Shown: positions 23,801 through 35,700 of the stretch, one piece after another
Position numbering within the stretch: the stretch's first letter is position 1
How the letters are laid out: each line of letters opens with the position of its first letter
Origin: Nemopilema nomurai
Taxonomy: Eukaryota; Cnidaria; Scyphozoa; Rhizostomeae; Rhizostomatidae
DNA length: 64,000 nucleotides
Direction: 5' to 3'
NCBI GenBank assembly: GCA_003864495.1
Contig: ML133401.1
Coordinates: 806,001 to 870,000, forward strand
The notes under the pieces: generated by a model
Told to the model about the DNA's origin: nothing
What the model saw: only the letters and a program-made list of their open reading frames with translations
The model's database searches: none
Translations under genes and position numbers: made by a program

Positions 23801-26800
23801 GCGGATTGAGTTGAGTTTTGGTACGCTTCAAGGCCTTCAGTGTAACCTCGAGCCAATGCTAGTTAGAATTCTCTTCAGTTTTCTGCACCATAGTAGCGTA
23901 GCCCCATTAAACTTAGGGGTAGTTGGCGCTCCACTCACTTTAAAAAAGAGAATAAACCGGCCAGCCCAGGTGGGATAATAACGCAATTAAGATAAAGGTG
24001 GAGGAGATGCATCTTGAAGTTAAATATTTGTTGGCAGTTTTATTACGATTTATGGTGCTATTTGTTTCGGCAATAATGCTCAAACATAAAACTCAATTCA
24101 TCATCAAGTGGGCAGGAAATATGTGTCAGGCAAAATGTAGCGTTAATAGATTCATATATATATATATAAGCACTACAATGCAATTCTAAAATTAAGCTTC
24201 CGAATGTATTGGGAGAAAGGCAGAATCACCGGACATACAAGGGGACATTGACACAGCTGCTGCGCCACTGAGCATCTAATGGCATTAAAAATGCAGCAAA
24301 TCCAGGCTAATGAGATATTTGATATTAACGGGACGAACAGTTCGATCAGGAATAATGATGATACGCATTAGTGAGTACGATACTGGAATGGCAAAACCAT
24401 TGCAAGGGAGTTGACTACCGATTCTTATTTGCATCGATGGAATATGCTTGAAAGGTGCATAAACAGCTTTCTCATTCACGCTTTACTCGAGTGAATCAGT
24501 CAATATGTACATGGCTATTGGTAGTTTTAAAAGTGAATCCGAAACTGCCCACAAGTTTTGGAGAAGTGCTTGGAGAACCATTCAAACGCATCGCTGAAAA
24601 TGCTTACGTCATTAGGAGAGCTTGATAATTCAGGGAGAACACTGACAGTAAAAATCAGTTAGGTTTATGGCTCGCATTGGCAATAAAATGTAATTGGAAG
24701 CAAATGGGTTTCGACACTCAAGAGCACAAAAATGGAGGTCATTATTAACACTAAGTGGACAACAAGTCGACTAACCCATCACTTTAGAGACGGCTTTCAA
24801 TGCAAATGTGTACCATCTACTAAACGGGGCAAATAAATGAATGCTGATTTGATTTTTATTATATCTAATTCGGAGGCAATGCCACATTTGTTGCTATGTG
24901 TCTTTGCTAATCACCCAGAAGCATCAGATAGTGTTAACAACACACGCCCCCACATTCAAACCAATGGGAATCAACATGGCGACGCACATCGTTTGTGTTA
25001 AACTAAAATGGCTATTTAGTGGCCAATTCAATGCACAGGTAATTATTGCTTCAAACAAATTTGCTCCTAATTAGCATACTTATTAGCACGCACGAATTTC
25101 CACATATTTCACAGCTTTGAGAAACAACAGCTTCTCATCACCACAAATCTCGTTGGTTTCCTAAAAAGCAGCATTATTTCTTATAAAAAATTTAGGCTCT
25201 TCTCAATCCTGTTTAGAAATAAAAATAAACTTGAGAAAAGCATTATTTGCTTTCTGTTCCTTGTTAGTTCTAAGAATGGTTACTAAAAAAAATAAGACTC
25301 ACCTCAAATTTAAATTGCTCTTCTGCTTTAGTTCGAAATGTTTTTGTATCAACAAATGTAATAAGATCTTCCTGAGGACAATTGAGAGATGAAAAAATCT
25401 TTCAGAAGCAAAACATGTCTTTTATTTGCTGCAAGCCATTCAACTGGGAGATAAAGAAGTGAACACAAAAGAAAAAACAAAGTCTATGAAAAACTGAGCA
25501 AACCAAGAATAAAAAAATAAGGAATGAATAAAAACACCAAAGACCGAAAGGAAAAGCCAAATGAACAAAACAGTTAATTACATACTTGAACACATTAATG
25601 GACTTTTTAACAGAGTATAAGTTATATAATATATGATGAAATTCCTGCATATCAGACAAAAATAGAAAATACAGAAGCTTTCAGAATAGAATAAATGTGT
25701 GTTTGATATGAACCTTGTTCCCAACTGCAATTGTTTGTCCATCTGGACTCCAGCAAATATTGATATTTTCGCCCCTAGTACTAACAACTTCCATGCATTT
25801 ACCATTTGCTGCAAAAAATGTCAAAAATAATATATATTGTATAGGATAACAACAATACAAATGATTTGCTGCTTTGCTGATTTTTTCAGGTTATTTTCAA
25901 CTTCTGCGTGATTAAAAAGACTTAGATCACTTTGACAAGCATAGCTTATAAAGGAGCACTCTCTTAACAGGATTTATTTGGGAAGGGAAATTTTCACTTG
26001 TATCATAGATACACATGATACATAGATACAATGATGTTTTAACCTGATGGTCAATGATTATTTCCATTTTAACTCAAGACTAAATCCACCATTTCCACTC
26101 TACCCTAGATCAAAATAATTCATAAGTGCATTGATGGTTGTACATCTTAACAGAATAAATAAGTTGTGAGGAGACAGTTCCAAATTAAACAGTCAGCATT
26201 TACCCCTTGCATCCCAGACTCTTATTGTTTTGTCTCCAGAAGCAGTGACCAGAAGGTCTGGATGGCTTGGATGCCAACACAATTGATCAACACTGTCATT
26301 GTGTCCTTTCATATTTGACTCGCGAAGCTAAAATCAATGGAAAAAGATTTATAAACACTACACAGACACAATTTATAAATACATCAGATCTGTCAACCCT
26401 CGCTAGGAAACACCAGTTTCTGCTTGCTTTCCTCATGTCTCTTGGTTTTTTATGATCTTTTCCCTGTTTTTCAGGTCTTAAACAGAGGTTTTCTTATAAA
26501 AATGATTGAAATGACTTTCTTTTGATATGGTGAATTATTTTGTTAGTATTAGCAATTAGAACCATTAGAGAGAAGCTACCCATGATAATTATCATCATAA
26601 CTGTTTGGTAACCATGACTTTTTTGACAGGTATGTTGTTTATAAATTCATTTCAGGGATCTCACTTTCTTTGGCCAAATATCCGTTTCTCAACAAAAATC
26701 TGAAATCTCCAGGTTTTGAAAATCATAGGTTGACAGTTCTGATACATCAATAACCTTAATGGAAGAGATTGAATGCAAACAAACAGAGATCTTTCACACA

Positions 26801-27873
26801 ATACAAAGTGGAATTTAATTTACACTACCAGCCTATCTTTGTCCAGATTGAAAATGCTGACTGTTTTATCAAAAGACCCTGAAGCCAAATACCGTCCAGA
26901 GCAATTCCATGCCACTGAATGAACCTAAAAAAACAATCATACCTTTCAAGAAAACTAACCTCTTTAAAGTCACAACTATCTGCAGGCCTAGATAATCTAG
27001 ATGTGAAGAATTAATTTTACTTCATAAATTAGTCTTAGATTTCTATGCAACACCTAATACTTGTGCTAACTGGCAAAATATCCACAAATGCACTTGGAGT
27101 TTATTCATAGCTTTACTAGAAAAAGCTTCCAGCAACTTTTAACTTAAGAGAAATAAAATATATTTCAGGTGATGCATGAAAGTGACTAAGTAAAATAGCC
27201 TGACACTTTGAGAAAATCCTGTAACATCACAGGGTTAATATTGAAAGCTCTTTATCAATTCATTATATACACACAAAATCCTATTTTCTCCTTAAATAAA
27301 AAGAGCAAGGGTTGGGAAAATTTATTGATAATGGAATATAAGGTTTGAAGATACTCAGTAACATGACTTGAATGAATTTATTACCAATGCCCCAAACATT
27401 CAGCAAGTTGGAAACATGACAGAGTCCACAAAATTGTTTTGTGGCAAATTCATTGTAGCCTTGAAAGTTGAAACAATTTCATAAAAAGCTACATCATGTG
27501 CTACAATATGATAGCCACAATTCTTAACTTCTAATCTAAAATACACGGCCACAATATCCCAGTTTTATGGCCCCCTTGCCCCAGTTTCTACGTCACTGAA
27601 TAACCTTGTCAAGATATTTTTTATGGGATTTTAATTGGTTGACTGGACGAGCCCTCTGGTTCTTGAATGCTTACCACCTAAAAACTAATATCTGGTGGGG
27701 AACAAATCTTTCACCACATGTATTCCCACAACAAACAACCTGGTACGGAAAGCAAAGAGTATCACCTTTGCCGAGTGCCCAACAAAGTCTTTCGTACGAG
27801 AATTCTCTTGAAAATATTTAACCATGTTTTCGGAATAGCTTTGTGATTCTTCGCCGGGGTGAGAGGGCGCCAT
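14873..27873 (-). CDS. THOC3: THO complex subunit 3 (WD40 protein)
   Basis: Eleven minus-strand exons join without frame error: 27766-27873, 26829-26924, 26204-26327, 25714-25808, 25303-25371, 23469-23545, 22197-22277, 17946-18032, 15776-15854, 15274-15384 and 14873-14935. They total 990 bp (329 aa; human THOC3 is 351). Segments match THOC3: GHSAKVHSVAWN, SGSFDKTVSIF, GHNDSVDQLCWHP, TASGDKTIRVWDAR, GENINICWSPDGQTIAVGNK, AEEQFKFEVNEISWN, ATGSADALVSLWD, FSRLDWPVRQL and APTFTVAWHP. The C-terminus is GTVRLFG plus a short tail. The repeats build a WD40 propeller. In the known complex THOC3 is part of THO/TREX, acting in the nucleus in mRNP assembly and export. Intron 7 holds an antisense hAT transposon and intron 6 a small MITE. 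The exon 4 donor (GTTCAT) is weak. Confidence 0.95.
16112..16438 (-). other. Unassigned open frame inside THOC3 intron 8
   Basis: A 108-codon frame on the THOC3 strand between exons 15776-15854 and 17946-18032. Its composition looks protein-like (CRFCLEEHESISKYFG, NWGTVRLFVFD), but no family is recognised and it has no place in the THOC3 reading. It may be a relic of a mobile element or chance. Confidence 0.2.
16810..16905. repeat. Short AT-rich tandem repeat
   Basis: The motif (A/T)(A/G)CAGCAAATATATTCATATAT recurs two to three times with variation, in a THOC3 intron. Confidence 0.5.
18505..18605 (+). repeat. tRNA-like sequence, probable tRNA-derived SINE fragment
   Basis: It contains a good Pol III B box (GGTTCGAGTCC) preceded by an A-box-like TGGTTCAGTTG about 55 bp upstream. 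The intervening arms do not fold into a convincing cloverleaf, so a tRNA-derived SINE or tRNA relic is likelier than a functional tRNA gene. It lies in THOC3 intron 7. Confidence 0.35.
18793..22025 (+). mobile_element. Apparently intact autonomous hAT transposon (3,233 bp)
   Basis: The termini are imperfect 15-bp inverted repeats, CAGGACCGTCGAGAG at 18793-18807 and the complement of CAGGGCCGTCGAGAG at 22011-22025 (14 of 15 match). Identical 8-bp target duplications TACCTAAG flank it at 18785-18792 and 22026-22033. Both subterminal regions are GC-rich (GGGGCCC motifs), unlike the surrounding AT-rich intron. It carries one long uninterrupted transposase frame and sits in THOC3 intron 7 in antisense orientation to THOC3. 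Confidence 0.93.
19262..21778 (+). CDS. hAT transposase, ZMYM1-like with TTF-type zinc finger
   Basis: Single open frame of 838 codons. A basic Lys/Arg-rich N-terminus is followed at about residues 150-230 by a TTF-type zinc-binding region (LYCLPCRLFG ... HIKCYLAW). A DUF4371/RNase H-like core comes next, with the first acidic residue in MVDGTPD (about 353-359), the second in GYDNAANMSG (about 420-430), and the CACHSLNLCG motif near 450. The C-terminal hAT dimerisation motif is at about 766-800 (ASAERSFSKLKQIKNFLRS). In hAT enzymes the last catalytic Glu falls in the S-A-E-R type motif, present here. There are no stops, frameshifts or introns, so an active enzyme is possible. A domesticated gene is unlikely because TIRs and target duplication are intact. 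Confidence 0.93.
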   Translation: MSSYRHKSGAQKRQEKKIREKETKKASRTLFEVGAYKRDNEGDSILNKPGESSVQSTAEEEEDTDGLAASVDHDTTESRESTTDSSLNQDTVHSGSFSFDVGTLTGFPTIKELEKVVRTGNLPHPPEFPKDCDGHKFPTTVLNVKQQNGELVRRSWLVFSPTKAALYCLPCRLFGHTIDNGSKSKLASPCGWGANDSWKRLWERLPEHERGNAHIKCYLAWRELQRRLEADADVDLLLEKSVLSEAERWKMLLQRILDVVMFLGERGLAFRGDSEKIGDTHNGNFLGILELLARYDPLLQEHIGKVKSAQEKGTRLQAHYLSPESQNEFINICAAQVRNHILEERKVSKYFAIMVDGTPDASHTEQTTFILRYLTNDGEIFTVQERFLAFVDCFKKSGLEIANLILKTLEKYGIPIADCRGQGYDNAANMSGRYNGAQQHVNSVNPLCLYSPCACHSLNLCGTNSAVCCPEAVTFFGMVQTIYNLFSCSPQRWNILLSHVGSSLHGLSCTRWTDRVASVRPFAAHLPGIKNALEDLLLLNLTPKTTIEVNGAIKYVSSFTCIVMSALWSKVLVPIDQRNQVIQAREATIDVEVSNLRSLIDELKELRSQWPMILNESKLVANSLNILAEFPKTRKSKRDVEEGGDEADEIESREARAFKRDVFHTIVDSVISGLTTRFDAANRIYHTFSFLWEYLIMSEEEILQACDIFASKYEVDICLDGLREEMVHIRSIHKANFGEKSLNPLQLLNSISQFKLDEIFFNVCTALRIFCTLPVTVASAERSFSKLKQIKNFLRSTMTQQRLSDLAVLSIESETARKMDFTNVIKDFAMRKARKAVF
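22399..22615. mobile_element. 217-bp MITE with 16-bp TIRs and TA duplication
   Basis: AAGGCATTGAGTCATG at 22399-22414 has its exact complement at 22600-22615, and each end is bordered by TA (22397-22398, 22616-22617). TA target duplication and short size fit a Tc1/mariner-type miniature element. It lies in THOC3 intron 6. Confidence 0.75.
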
Positions 27874-29819
27874 TTTCTCAAGAGGTGCAGCTTATGGTTG
27901 TTGTTGCTGTGTCACAAGGCTTACACCCTTTGTTGAATTCTCAGGGCCCCTTCATGAAAGATAATACAAAGGAAGAAAATAATATTTTTTAAATTATGTT
28001 CAAAAGAAACAAATCGCAAAAGTGGGCCTCCCATCCTCGGCATCCTTAGAGGCTAATTCCAGCTTGTTCGAAAAATGTCTCGGCTGAAGATCAAAATAAT
28101 TTGCGAAAAGGCAATGCATTTAGAGCTCCCATAGAACCTAAGCAAATTTTGTTCCAAAATTTGATAACTATACGATAATTTTCTGCTTCAAACTAATAAA
28201 CCTTAATTACAATTTCTAGGTTTTCAATAACATTATCATAATTCATTAAGCCATTAATCAATTGTCGGTATGGAGGGTCCATAGACAAAAGAACACTTCA
28301 AGACACTACCTTTCCTGTTCTAGTAATGCCTTTGTGATTACTAACCTTTCTCCGTCGTCATTATATTAAAAAATTTATTCCAAAACTTTATCAATTAGTA
28401 GCACTAGAATTGGTTTCAAAACACAATCTTTGAATGGCTAGTGGCTAAATTGGGCAATGGCGGAATCGACACGCACCCATGATAGGCCTTGAGCTCAAAT
28501 TAATCAAATAGAAAAGACGAGTTAACTAACCGCCACGTCAATGCACGTGATGTCTAGCCTGCAATTGTGAGGTCATTCTGACAATTTGATTAGGGCATTT
28601 CCACTCCCACTTTCGTGCATTCAACGTTTTTACCTCACCTGGCACTTTTCACCACAGCACATACCAGGGCGCAATTAACAAATCCGAACGTTTATGATCG
28701 TAGATAAAGAATTTGCAGATAAATCATTCGCCGAGCCAACGTAAAAGCCTCATCATATATAAATAGCTATTTTAATTTACTCTACAATGTATAAATTCTC
28801 TCTAAATGATATACATTCTAATTAAACCTAATCGAATTAATGACAAAAAATTATGAGAACAATTTCTAGTTACAGTTAAAGTTGTCGTTTTACGATAAAC
28901 TTGATGTCAGCATTACAGGTAGATTTAGCAAGATAGCTTGTTTGGCGAAGATACAACTATCGACAAATCCCAAGATCTAAATAACACAAGAACTTTCTTA
29001 CAGCCCAGCAAAGCAAAGGTGCAACCACGAGTTTCTGGATTCAGTTTTACAATCAAAATAGAGGCCAAGAGGGAGGGGGGGGGCAATAAATGTACGTGAC
29101 AGCATTTTAAAAATATCAATTATAATCAACTCGTTGTCAACAGAACGTAGATGGCAGAAAATTGTTACGTAGCAATTGATCAGGTACGAAGCAACTTTGC
29201 ACGTATACCACAGTAAGGTCAACATAAACAAAGACGCGAAGTTTTGTGTGTGCTGTAAGTACCTTTGAATCTGCGTAGCAAATTTGCAATAAAATTGACA
29301 GTGGGACACCACAAACCATCGTGACGTCAAACAAAACAGGCCGCTGGTACGTGCAGTATTGAGATTTGCAATTGCACTGGTTAAAAAAATAGGGAAAACC
29401 ATCCAGCATAATATTTTGTGCAGGGCTACCATTCATGCGTAAATATTTGCATGATTTCCATAGTGAATATGAAACGGGCATCTTTGTAAACGCAGCCAAC
29501 TTGTAGGAGCTTGCGAAAGCAGTTAATCAATGCCGTGAATAAATTATATTCATACTGAAATATTGCTTTCAGCCAAAAACTCACAAAAAATTTACAGTAA
29601 CTTCTAGTACATTGTTATGAGCTGTCGGAAAATTAGATTTAATTTAGAACAGACGTTCTCTACAAGAAAATGCTTAACTGGGCCTTTTTCGATGGCTCCT
29701 TATCAAGGCTACTTGAACTATTAATTGTTAAACTGTCTAAAGCCCGCAATGGTAGCTTGAGCTCCTTGAAAACATCTGCTTATTATCCTAAGTTTCTATG
29801 CAATATACTTATACTCGAA
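27874..29819. other. Intergenic region upstream of THOC3
   Basis: The THOC3 promoter must lie at the left edge. A minus-strand open frame at 28998-29432 (144 codons) overlaps another in a different frame and has no motif or splice support. Nothing else is recognised. Confidence 0.35.
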
Positions 29820-29912
29820 GCCTGGACACGAGTGATTCGCCACGAATTTTGCCTGGACACGAGTGATTCGCCACGAATTTTGCCTGGACACGAGTGATTC
29901 GCCACGAATTTT
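29820..29912. repeat. Three tandem copies of a 31-bp unit
   Basis: Units start at 29820, 29851 and 29882, each running GCCTGGACACGAGTGATTCG followed by CCACGAATTTT. The three copies are essentially identical. There is no CRISPR-like spacing and no associated gene. Confidence 0.9.
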
Positions 29913-30520
29913 GCATGGCCCGGTTATTCTGATCGCCGACAAAACCTTCCTTCGTCACGGCGATAAAAAGGGCGCACAACCAGACAAAGAGGGAAGTGAT
30001 CGTCTTTGGGAAAACGGGTTGTTCTTAGAAATACTATTCGATAAAAAACAATCACCTTTGGATCTTCATTCTTTGCGGCTTTATCGATCGACTTTTGGTT
30101 ACAGAAGACTGCCCAACTACAATGATTGGTTCGGAAAATTTCCTCTTTCGCATATAACAATGCGATTCAAACTTGGCCACAAAAATTCCTGATGTCAGCA
30201 CTTGTTTCTCCCAAGTTGCATAAATAACTACCACTAAACAAGTAAACTAAGGAAGCCAAAAATCAGGGGCTTTAAATAAAGGGTGTTAGGACTGAAGGAC
30301 TACTCATCCAGCATTGTTTACCATGACTTTAGACTACCTCTGCCTTGCTTTGCCTGGGCGAGGAGTAGGGACAATAAGATTACCCATTCGTCCTCGAAAT
30401 TCCACCTCACGTTGTCTCTAGCCTACCAGGGCCTGCCATTCTAACGATTCTTGGATCCGGCTTTGTCTTACGATGCAGCTACAGTGTGCCACATGCAGAC
30501 CTACAGTGCCTGGCACACCT

Positions 30521-31207
30521 TCAACGTGAACCCCGTTTCTCGCATACCTTCGAGACTTCTTGCTTGAACTGGATTTCCTTTACTTTTTTGTAGAGCAAGC
30601 CGAAAATCCCCAGCTCGTCCAATAACGTAGGGCAAATCAGCGAAACTGCACTGTTCGTTTTAGCAGAACATTCCAAGTACAAACTATCCATTTGGTTTAT
30701 GCAACATTTAGTAATTTCATCATTGCTTACTTCACTGCCTGTCAAGTCGCTCTTGTTTCCCACTACAATAATTGGCAATTCAGAGGCTGCGACCCCCTTT
30801 AGGGACTCGATATGCAGCCGGAAAACCTCCAGCTCCTCAAACGAACTTTTATCGGCGAGCGAAAAGACCAGAATGAATCCATCCGCTTCGTGAATTATCC
30901 TTCGTCGGGTCAAGCAGAATTCAACGTTGTTGGATACTTCCTGCAGTCGAAGCGTAGCCTCCACGTTCTCTACAGCAACAACATGCTCCTTTGTATCTAC
31001 TTTGGTCGGAAAGTGTATTTCTGTGAAGCAACATTGTGTTATACGATTGAGAATCGAGGTTTTCCCGACGCCGGTAGCACCAAGAACTGCAATGTTTATT
31101 CCGCATTTGTAGAGAGACAAGGGCTTGTGCTTCTTCTTCCACGGGGCACGTTTCATGATGAATTTAAGTACACCTCTGTCCGTCATTTTCAAACCTCCTG
31201 AGCACAT
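30521..31207 (-). CDS. Ras-like small GTPase with degenerate G3 motif
   Basis: Open frame of 228 codons; the start may be Met1, Met8 (MTDRGV) or Met18. G1 is intact (GATGVGKT, residues 43-50), as are G4 (NKSD, 150-153) and G5 (ECSAK, 178-182). The switch II/G3 position, normally DTAG, reads LQEVSNN (87-93), so the catalytic DxxG is missing. ADGFILVFSLADKSSFEEL matches the Ras core. A 34-residue basic N-terminal extension precedes the fold. No CAAX box is present. Near the end EVSK is followed by GTATGC, a possible donor, so a further 3' exon may replace the terminal CEKRGSR. Loss of G3 suggests slow hydrolysis or constitutive GTP binding (inference). Subfamily is uncertain. Confidence 0.8.
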   Translation of the reverse strand: MCSGGLKMTDRGVLKFIMKRAPWKKKHKPLSLYKCGINIAVLGATGVGKTSILNRITQCCFTEIHFPTKVDTKEHVVAVENVEATLRLQEVSNNVEFCLTRRRIIHEADGFILVFSLADKSSFEELEVFRLHIESLKGVAASELPIIVVGNKSDLTGSEVSNDEITKCCINQMDSLYLECSAKTNSAVSLICPTLLDELGIFGLLYKKVKEIQFKQEVSKVCEKRGSR

Positions 31208-32400
31208 TCACTTCCTCACCAAGCTCTCGTGCTTGCCACAAATGAGGCAATTTCAATTGCAGTCTGAATTATACTTTACGACCCCATTGTCAGCACTGCA
31301 CGTGATCTCATTCTTTCTTCTGTATGGTCGTAAGGCTCTGCACGAGATCTTTCGTTTTCCCTCAGACGTTATCGTTAAATTTGATTGACAGGTTGAGGAA
31401 ATATATAGAATTCATTTCTTTCCAAAAGATAGGAAATACCCTTTCTAAAGATGGCAAAGATGGCAGTGTCAAAAAATGGAGCAAGCAAGAGGGGCTTCTT
31501 CACAACGAATGGTATACGGCCCTGTATAACGTTACCCAAAAGTAGGCAAGCAAATGAGCCTTGGGCATTAAGTTTTATTAATTTTTAGATAAACATTCAG
31601 AAAGACGAGTTAAATATATATTTATAGTTCCATTCACATGTGCCCTTGCTGTGATCGATAAAATGCCTGATTTTAAAGAATTTGGTGCAAATCCTGATTT
31701 GATGTTTCTTTGACATACTTGAATAGTCAACTGCCATTTCTACAGCCTGCATTCCACGTTTTCTAGAAATCAAAGTTGCCTAGGGTGCACCGCCATATCA
31801 CCTGACTCTACAGCCTACATCCCACGTTTAATCGATTCACAAGACAGCGAAATTTTCCCCTTTGCCTGTTTATGCGTCAATAAACTGTTGATTACTGCAA
31901 AATATGCAAACAATTCGAAACCGAATTAGTATTTGGCTGCAGACCAGGATAAATCTGCAAACGCACCTTTGCAGAAGGAGGGGTCACATGGTGCAACGGA
32001 AAGCGTGGTGCAAAGAATTTTCAAAAATCGTTGCCAATGTGTTTTAGTGTAATTAACTGACTGCTTCTCGAATGCGTAAAGCCTAAGATGTAATTAATAA
32101 AACTAGTGGAATTTGATTGCATTATTACTGCCTTGATGCATTTGCATTATCACTGCCGTATGCGAATTCCAAGAAGACGGCAACAAATAAATATTGCTTT
32201 TTAATATCTTTTCTGCCATTTCAAGCTGCGCATAATGTCTTTCTGATAAACAGAAAAACTCCAATAAATCTTGACGAAATACAAACTACAGCATTTGATT
32301 CTAACAAACGTTAGTGATACTTGATGGAGGCGATCCAATTTACACGATGACGTCAGCAGCAGTCACGAAAGCGGCGTGTACACAACACTGACATGCGAAT
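31208..32400. other. Intergenic region, no gene seen
   Basis: Only short unsupported frames. A near-duplicate pair of about 22 bp (CTACAGCCTRCATCCCACGTTT-like) starts near 31741 and 31807. A CRE-like TGACGTCA core (ATGACGTCAGC) occurs near 32347. Confidence 0.35.
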
Positions 32401-32407
32401 CGTTTTG

Positions 32408-32425
32408 GTGATGATGATGATGATG

Positions 32426-32469
<44 letters not shown>

Positions 32470-32485
32470 GATGATGATGTTGATG

Positions 32486-32542
<57 letters not shown>
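32408..32542. repeat. (ATG)n / (CAT)n microsatellite
   Basis: About 45 TGATGA-type triplets with a few GTT/GGT interruptions. The plus-strand open frame across it is simply polymethionine and is not a gene. Confidence 0.95.
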
Positions 32543-32544
<2 letters not shown>

Positions 32545-32701
32545 TTTTACGGAACGGATGGGTTCAGTTTCTCAAGAAATAAATCCACGATTAGAAAAAT
32601 CAAAACTGTGAGCGGTGAGGGATACGGGCCTAGCTTAGATCCATTCTCACACACTGTGCATACTTGTTGCCTGGGTTCCACCCTTAATGGAAAACGTCCT
32701 C

Positions 32702-35700
32702 TCACATAGATGGCGGAGTCCTAAGCCCAGGGGAAATGACCGGTGAAATGGCCGGTGACAGTGAGTTTGGTTGTTCGACGCTCGACGGTGTGCTTGCCTT
32801 GGAGGAAGCAACGGCATCCACCAGCTTGGCATGGAGGTCGTGAATGCTCTCCGCGTGCTGTAACGGAAGCAAGCGACGTTTAGAAGAACATCCCTTCTAT
32901 CATATTTACATCAGTGACATTCGGTAGTAGGTCATAAGTAGCTAGTGCCAGTGATGCAAGCCTCTCTGGCTGTTTGATACACACCACGACTAAATGCAAC
33001 TTGAACATATCGAAACATCAACTGGGCGCAAAGTATAACGAACAGCAACTGCAATACCAGGCAGCTGAACCGGAAACATAAGCTACAACATAAAATTTGA
33101 CATTGAAAAGGAAAGGCTTGGAAAAATGTTTGCATCATTGTCCTGTTATTTCTGAATTTTCTTCCTTAGATTTAGAAAGAAAGCAATAGGCTAGGGGGAC
33201 AGAAGGGGCGGATAAACAGTGAAAATGATGCGATAAGGCCAAAGCAGGGAGCCAAAGCAGGGGCATACCTCGCCAGTTGGTTGGGTGGTGGTCAACAGTC
33301 CCACCATAACACTGCTCTCAATTTTCACATGGGTAAACCAAAGCAGACGAAGGGAGTGATGCAAGATGGATTCTTGTGGGAGCCAGGTAAACAAGAACTG
33401 ATCAAAGATCAAAGAGCAGTAGTCTGCAGAGTGGAAGTCATCTGAGTGTCGTAGCAATCCACTGGTTATCGTGTTCAAAAGACAGTCATTCGGCGGGTTT
33501 TCTTTGCTGATTCGGCAAAACTTTGGCAGTACGCAATGAAGCATTCCTCTGAAACAAATGCAAAACAAGTTAACTCTGGGAAAATGGCAACTGCATAATT
33601 TCATATGACTAAACTACCAAGGAAAGTCGAAAGAGTTCATCGCTTGATTTCAATCGCATTATCAAGTGCTCTTTCTTTCCATTTTTGCAGAATATAGTAG
33701 GTTTGCAGAACTGCAAATACTAACAATAAAAGATGTTTGGCACTTTCAGCACCGAACGCAGATAAATGTAATTAGTCAATTTCTTTCAAAGCTGTTTAAA
33801 AAGGCATGCATGGCAACAGGAAACCAACCTAAACAATACCATGGAAAGGGGAAAAACTTACTTCTTTGCATGCTGTATAAGGTATATGATAAAATACCAG
33901 CCAAGGGTGGCTGCTATGAAATTTTCCTGCACATAATCTAGGAGCACGTGTGGAAAATTCACTTTGCTTGAATGATGGCTGATTTTCTCTGAGATAGCAT
34001 GGATATGTTCCTCGAGCATCAATGAGGCCAGTGATGGTAGAAATCGAGTGATGATATCATTATTCTAAGAGTACAAAACGAAAATTATTGACAAACTCGA
34101 GATAGCATAGTTCTGTGATTAAGGACTTCTTGCTTTTTATGAATGTGCTGTAACTTATTGCTTCGATATGGGATTATGGGGGAATATTTTCATATCTAAT
34201 GTGCATATGAAAGTATATTGATCTGTCTATGCAAATATTGATATAAATGAACTTGGAAAATTCTATGTAGCACAAAAGCACGTCTTTACACTTAGGCTCC
34301 TCTATAATGTTTGAAGTGGATGCTGATTGGTCATTAGGCAGCCAATCATGCATTCTTCTCACATCCAGTTTTTATTTGCAACTGGCTGTCTATTTTGTCA
34401 GCTTTTGGTCAATTTCCAACGTTTGCATACCTTGAGGAGTGTCAGAGGAAAACTCTTTAAATTGGCAAAAGTTATAACCCTGCTGCCTCTTGCTATAGTG
34501 AAGTTTTGAGCCACAAAACATTCTTTTGGTTTATAGATTTGAGAATTATACTGTCAAACGTCAGCTCTGGCCAGAAAACAGTTGAGAGAGGATTAACTCT
34601 TTAAGTAAAAAGGCTATCTATGCAGATAAATATATTTATAATTAAGAAAAATTTAAGCATTCACCAAAGGAGGCTCTCTGAACTGTTGCTTGCTAATCAT
34701 CTCCCATGCTGACAAACTAAGAGTGAAAATTCTCACTAGAAACATAAGGTCTGGTGTAGCCTGAAATGAAAAATGTTACTTTGTGAATAATAAATAACAG
34801 CCATAACTATTTCTTAAAGAAACAGCAACAAAAAATTGAAAGTTTAAAGTATATTTTTGACAACTACAAACTTGAAAAGTCTGATTTGAGTCAGTTGAGA
34901 ATGTAGTGTGTTTCTAATATTTAAGAACCATAGGAAAAGATCTAGCCACTACCAAAAACTTGTGGCTCTCTTCAGTGATTTTCATGAGATAAGATGCTGA
35001 CTTGAGAATTCAAAAGTTTTAAGCATTGCTTTGCCATTCTACTAATGTTTGAAAGCATTGCAACTAGCTCTAAACATCATCCTCATAGTTTTTACAATAT
35101 GGTGTTCATTGAAATACTTCAAGGCCTAGAATTATCATTTGCTCGTGAATGGCTTACAGCCCATCTAGCAAAAAGAAAAAATGAGATGGGAAATTAACAA
35201 AATATACAGTATTTAAATGTGACACTTTTAACTTAGGACAGCCTTAGTCTAAAAAAATTCAACAAACCCTTGGTAAGGCTTCTGTTTTTATCATTCGACT
35301 ACAAAATGACAAAATACTGGAGGCCAAAGTGTTCACAGCAAATGGGTCGCATGCAATCATTGCAACATCCCTGCAAAGTCAAAACAGCCAATGTATTTGG
35401 TGCATTTGGTGTAAATGGAAAATTAGTCCACAAAGAAATACCCATACCAACAAGATACCAAGCCTGCAACTTCCTAATGTTTGATCCTCGTGAAATAGAA
35501 CAGAAAAAATTTGTTAACTTACACAGTCTTTGTCATAAGAAAATCACCATGCGTGTTGTAAACCACACACATTCTTTCCTTCATGCGTGTGATTCACACT
35601 CTTACATATCTGGCTTTTCAGACCCTCTTTACACTGTCCCCTTCAAAAACGGTATTGTGACAGTACAAAATTCGTTTCCGAATAGCAGAGTGCGAAAATT

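Noticed and set aside
28998..29432. 144-codon minus-strand frame
   Set aside because: Overlaps another frame, is rich in chance Phe/Cys/Leu, and shows no family or exon borders.
29820..29912. Possible CRISPR-like array
   Set aside because: The three units are contiguous with no spacers, and the genome is eukaryotic.
30812..31201. 129-codon plus-strand frame
   Set aside because: Antisense shadow of the Ras-like GTPase.
32393..32611. 72-codon plus-strand frame
   Set aside because: It is a translation of the ATG microsatellite (polymethionine).
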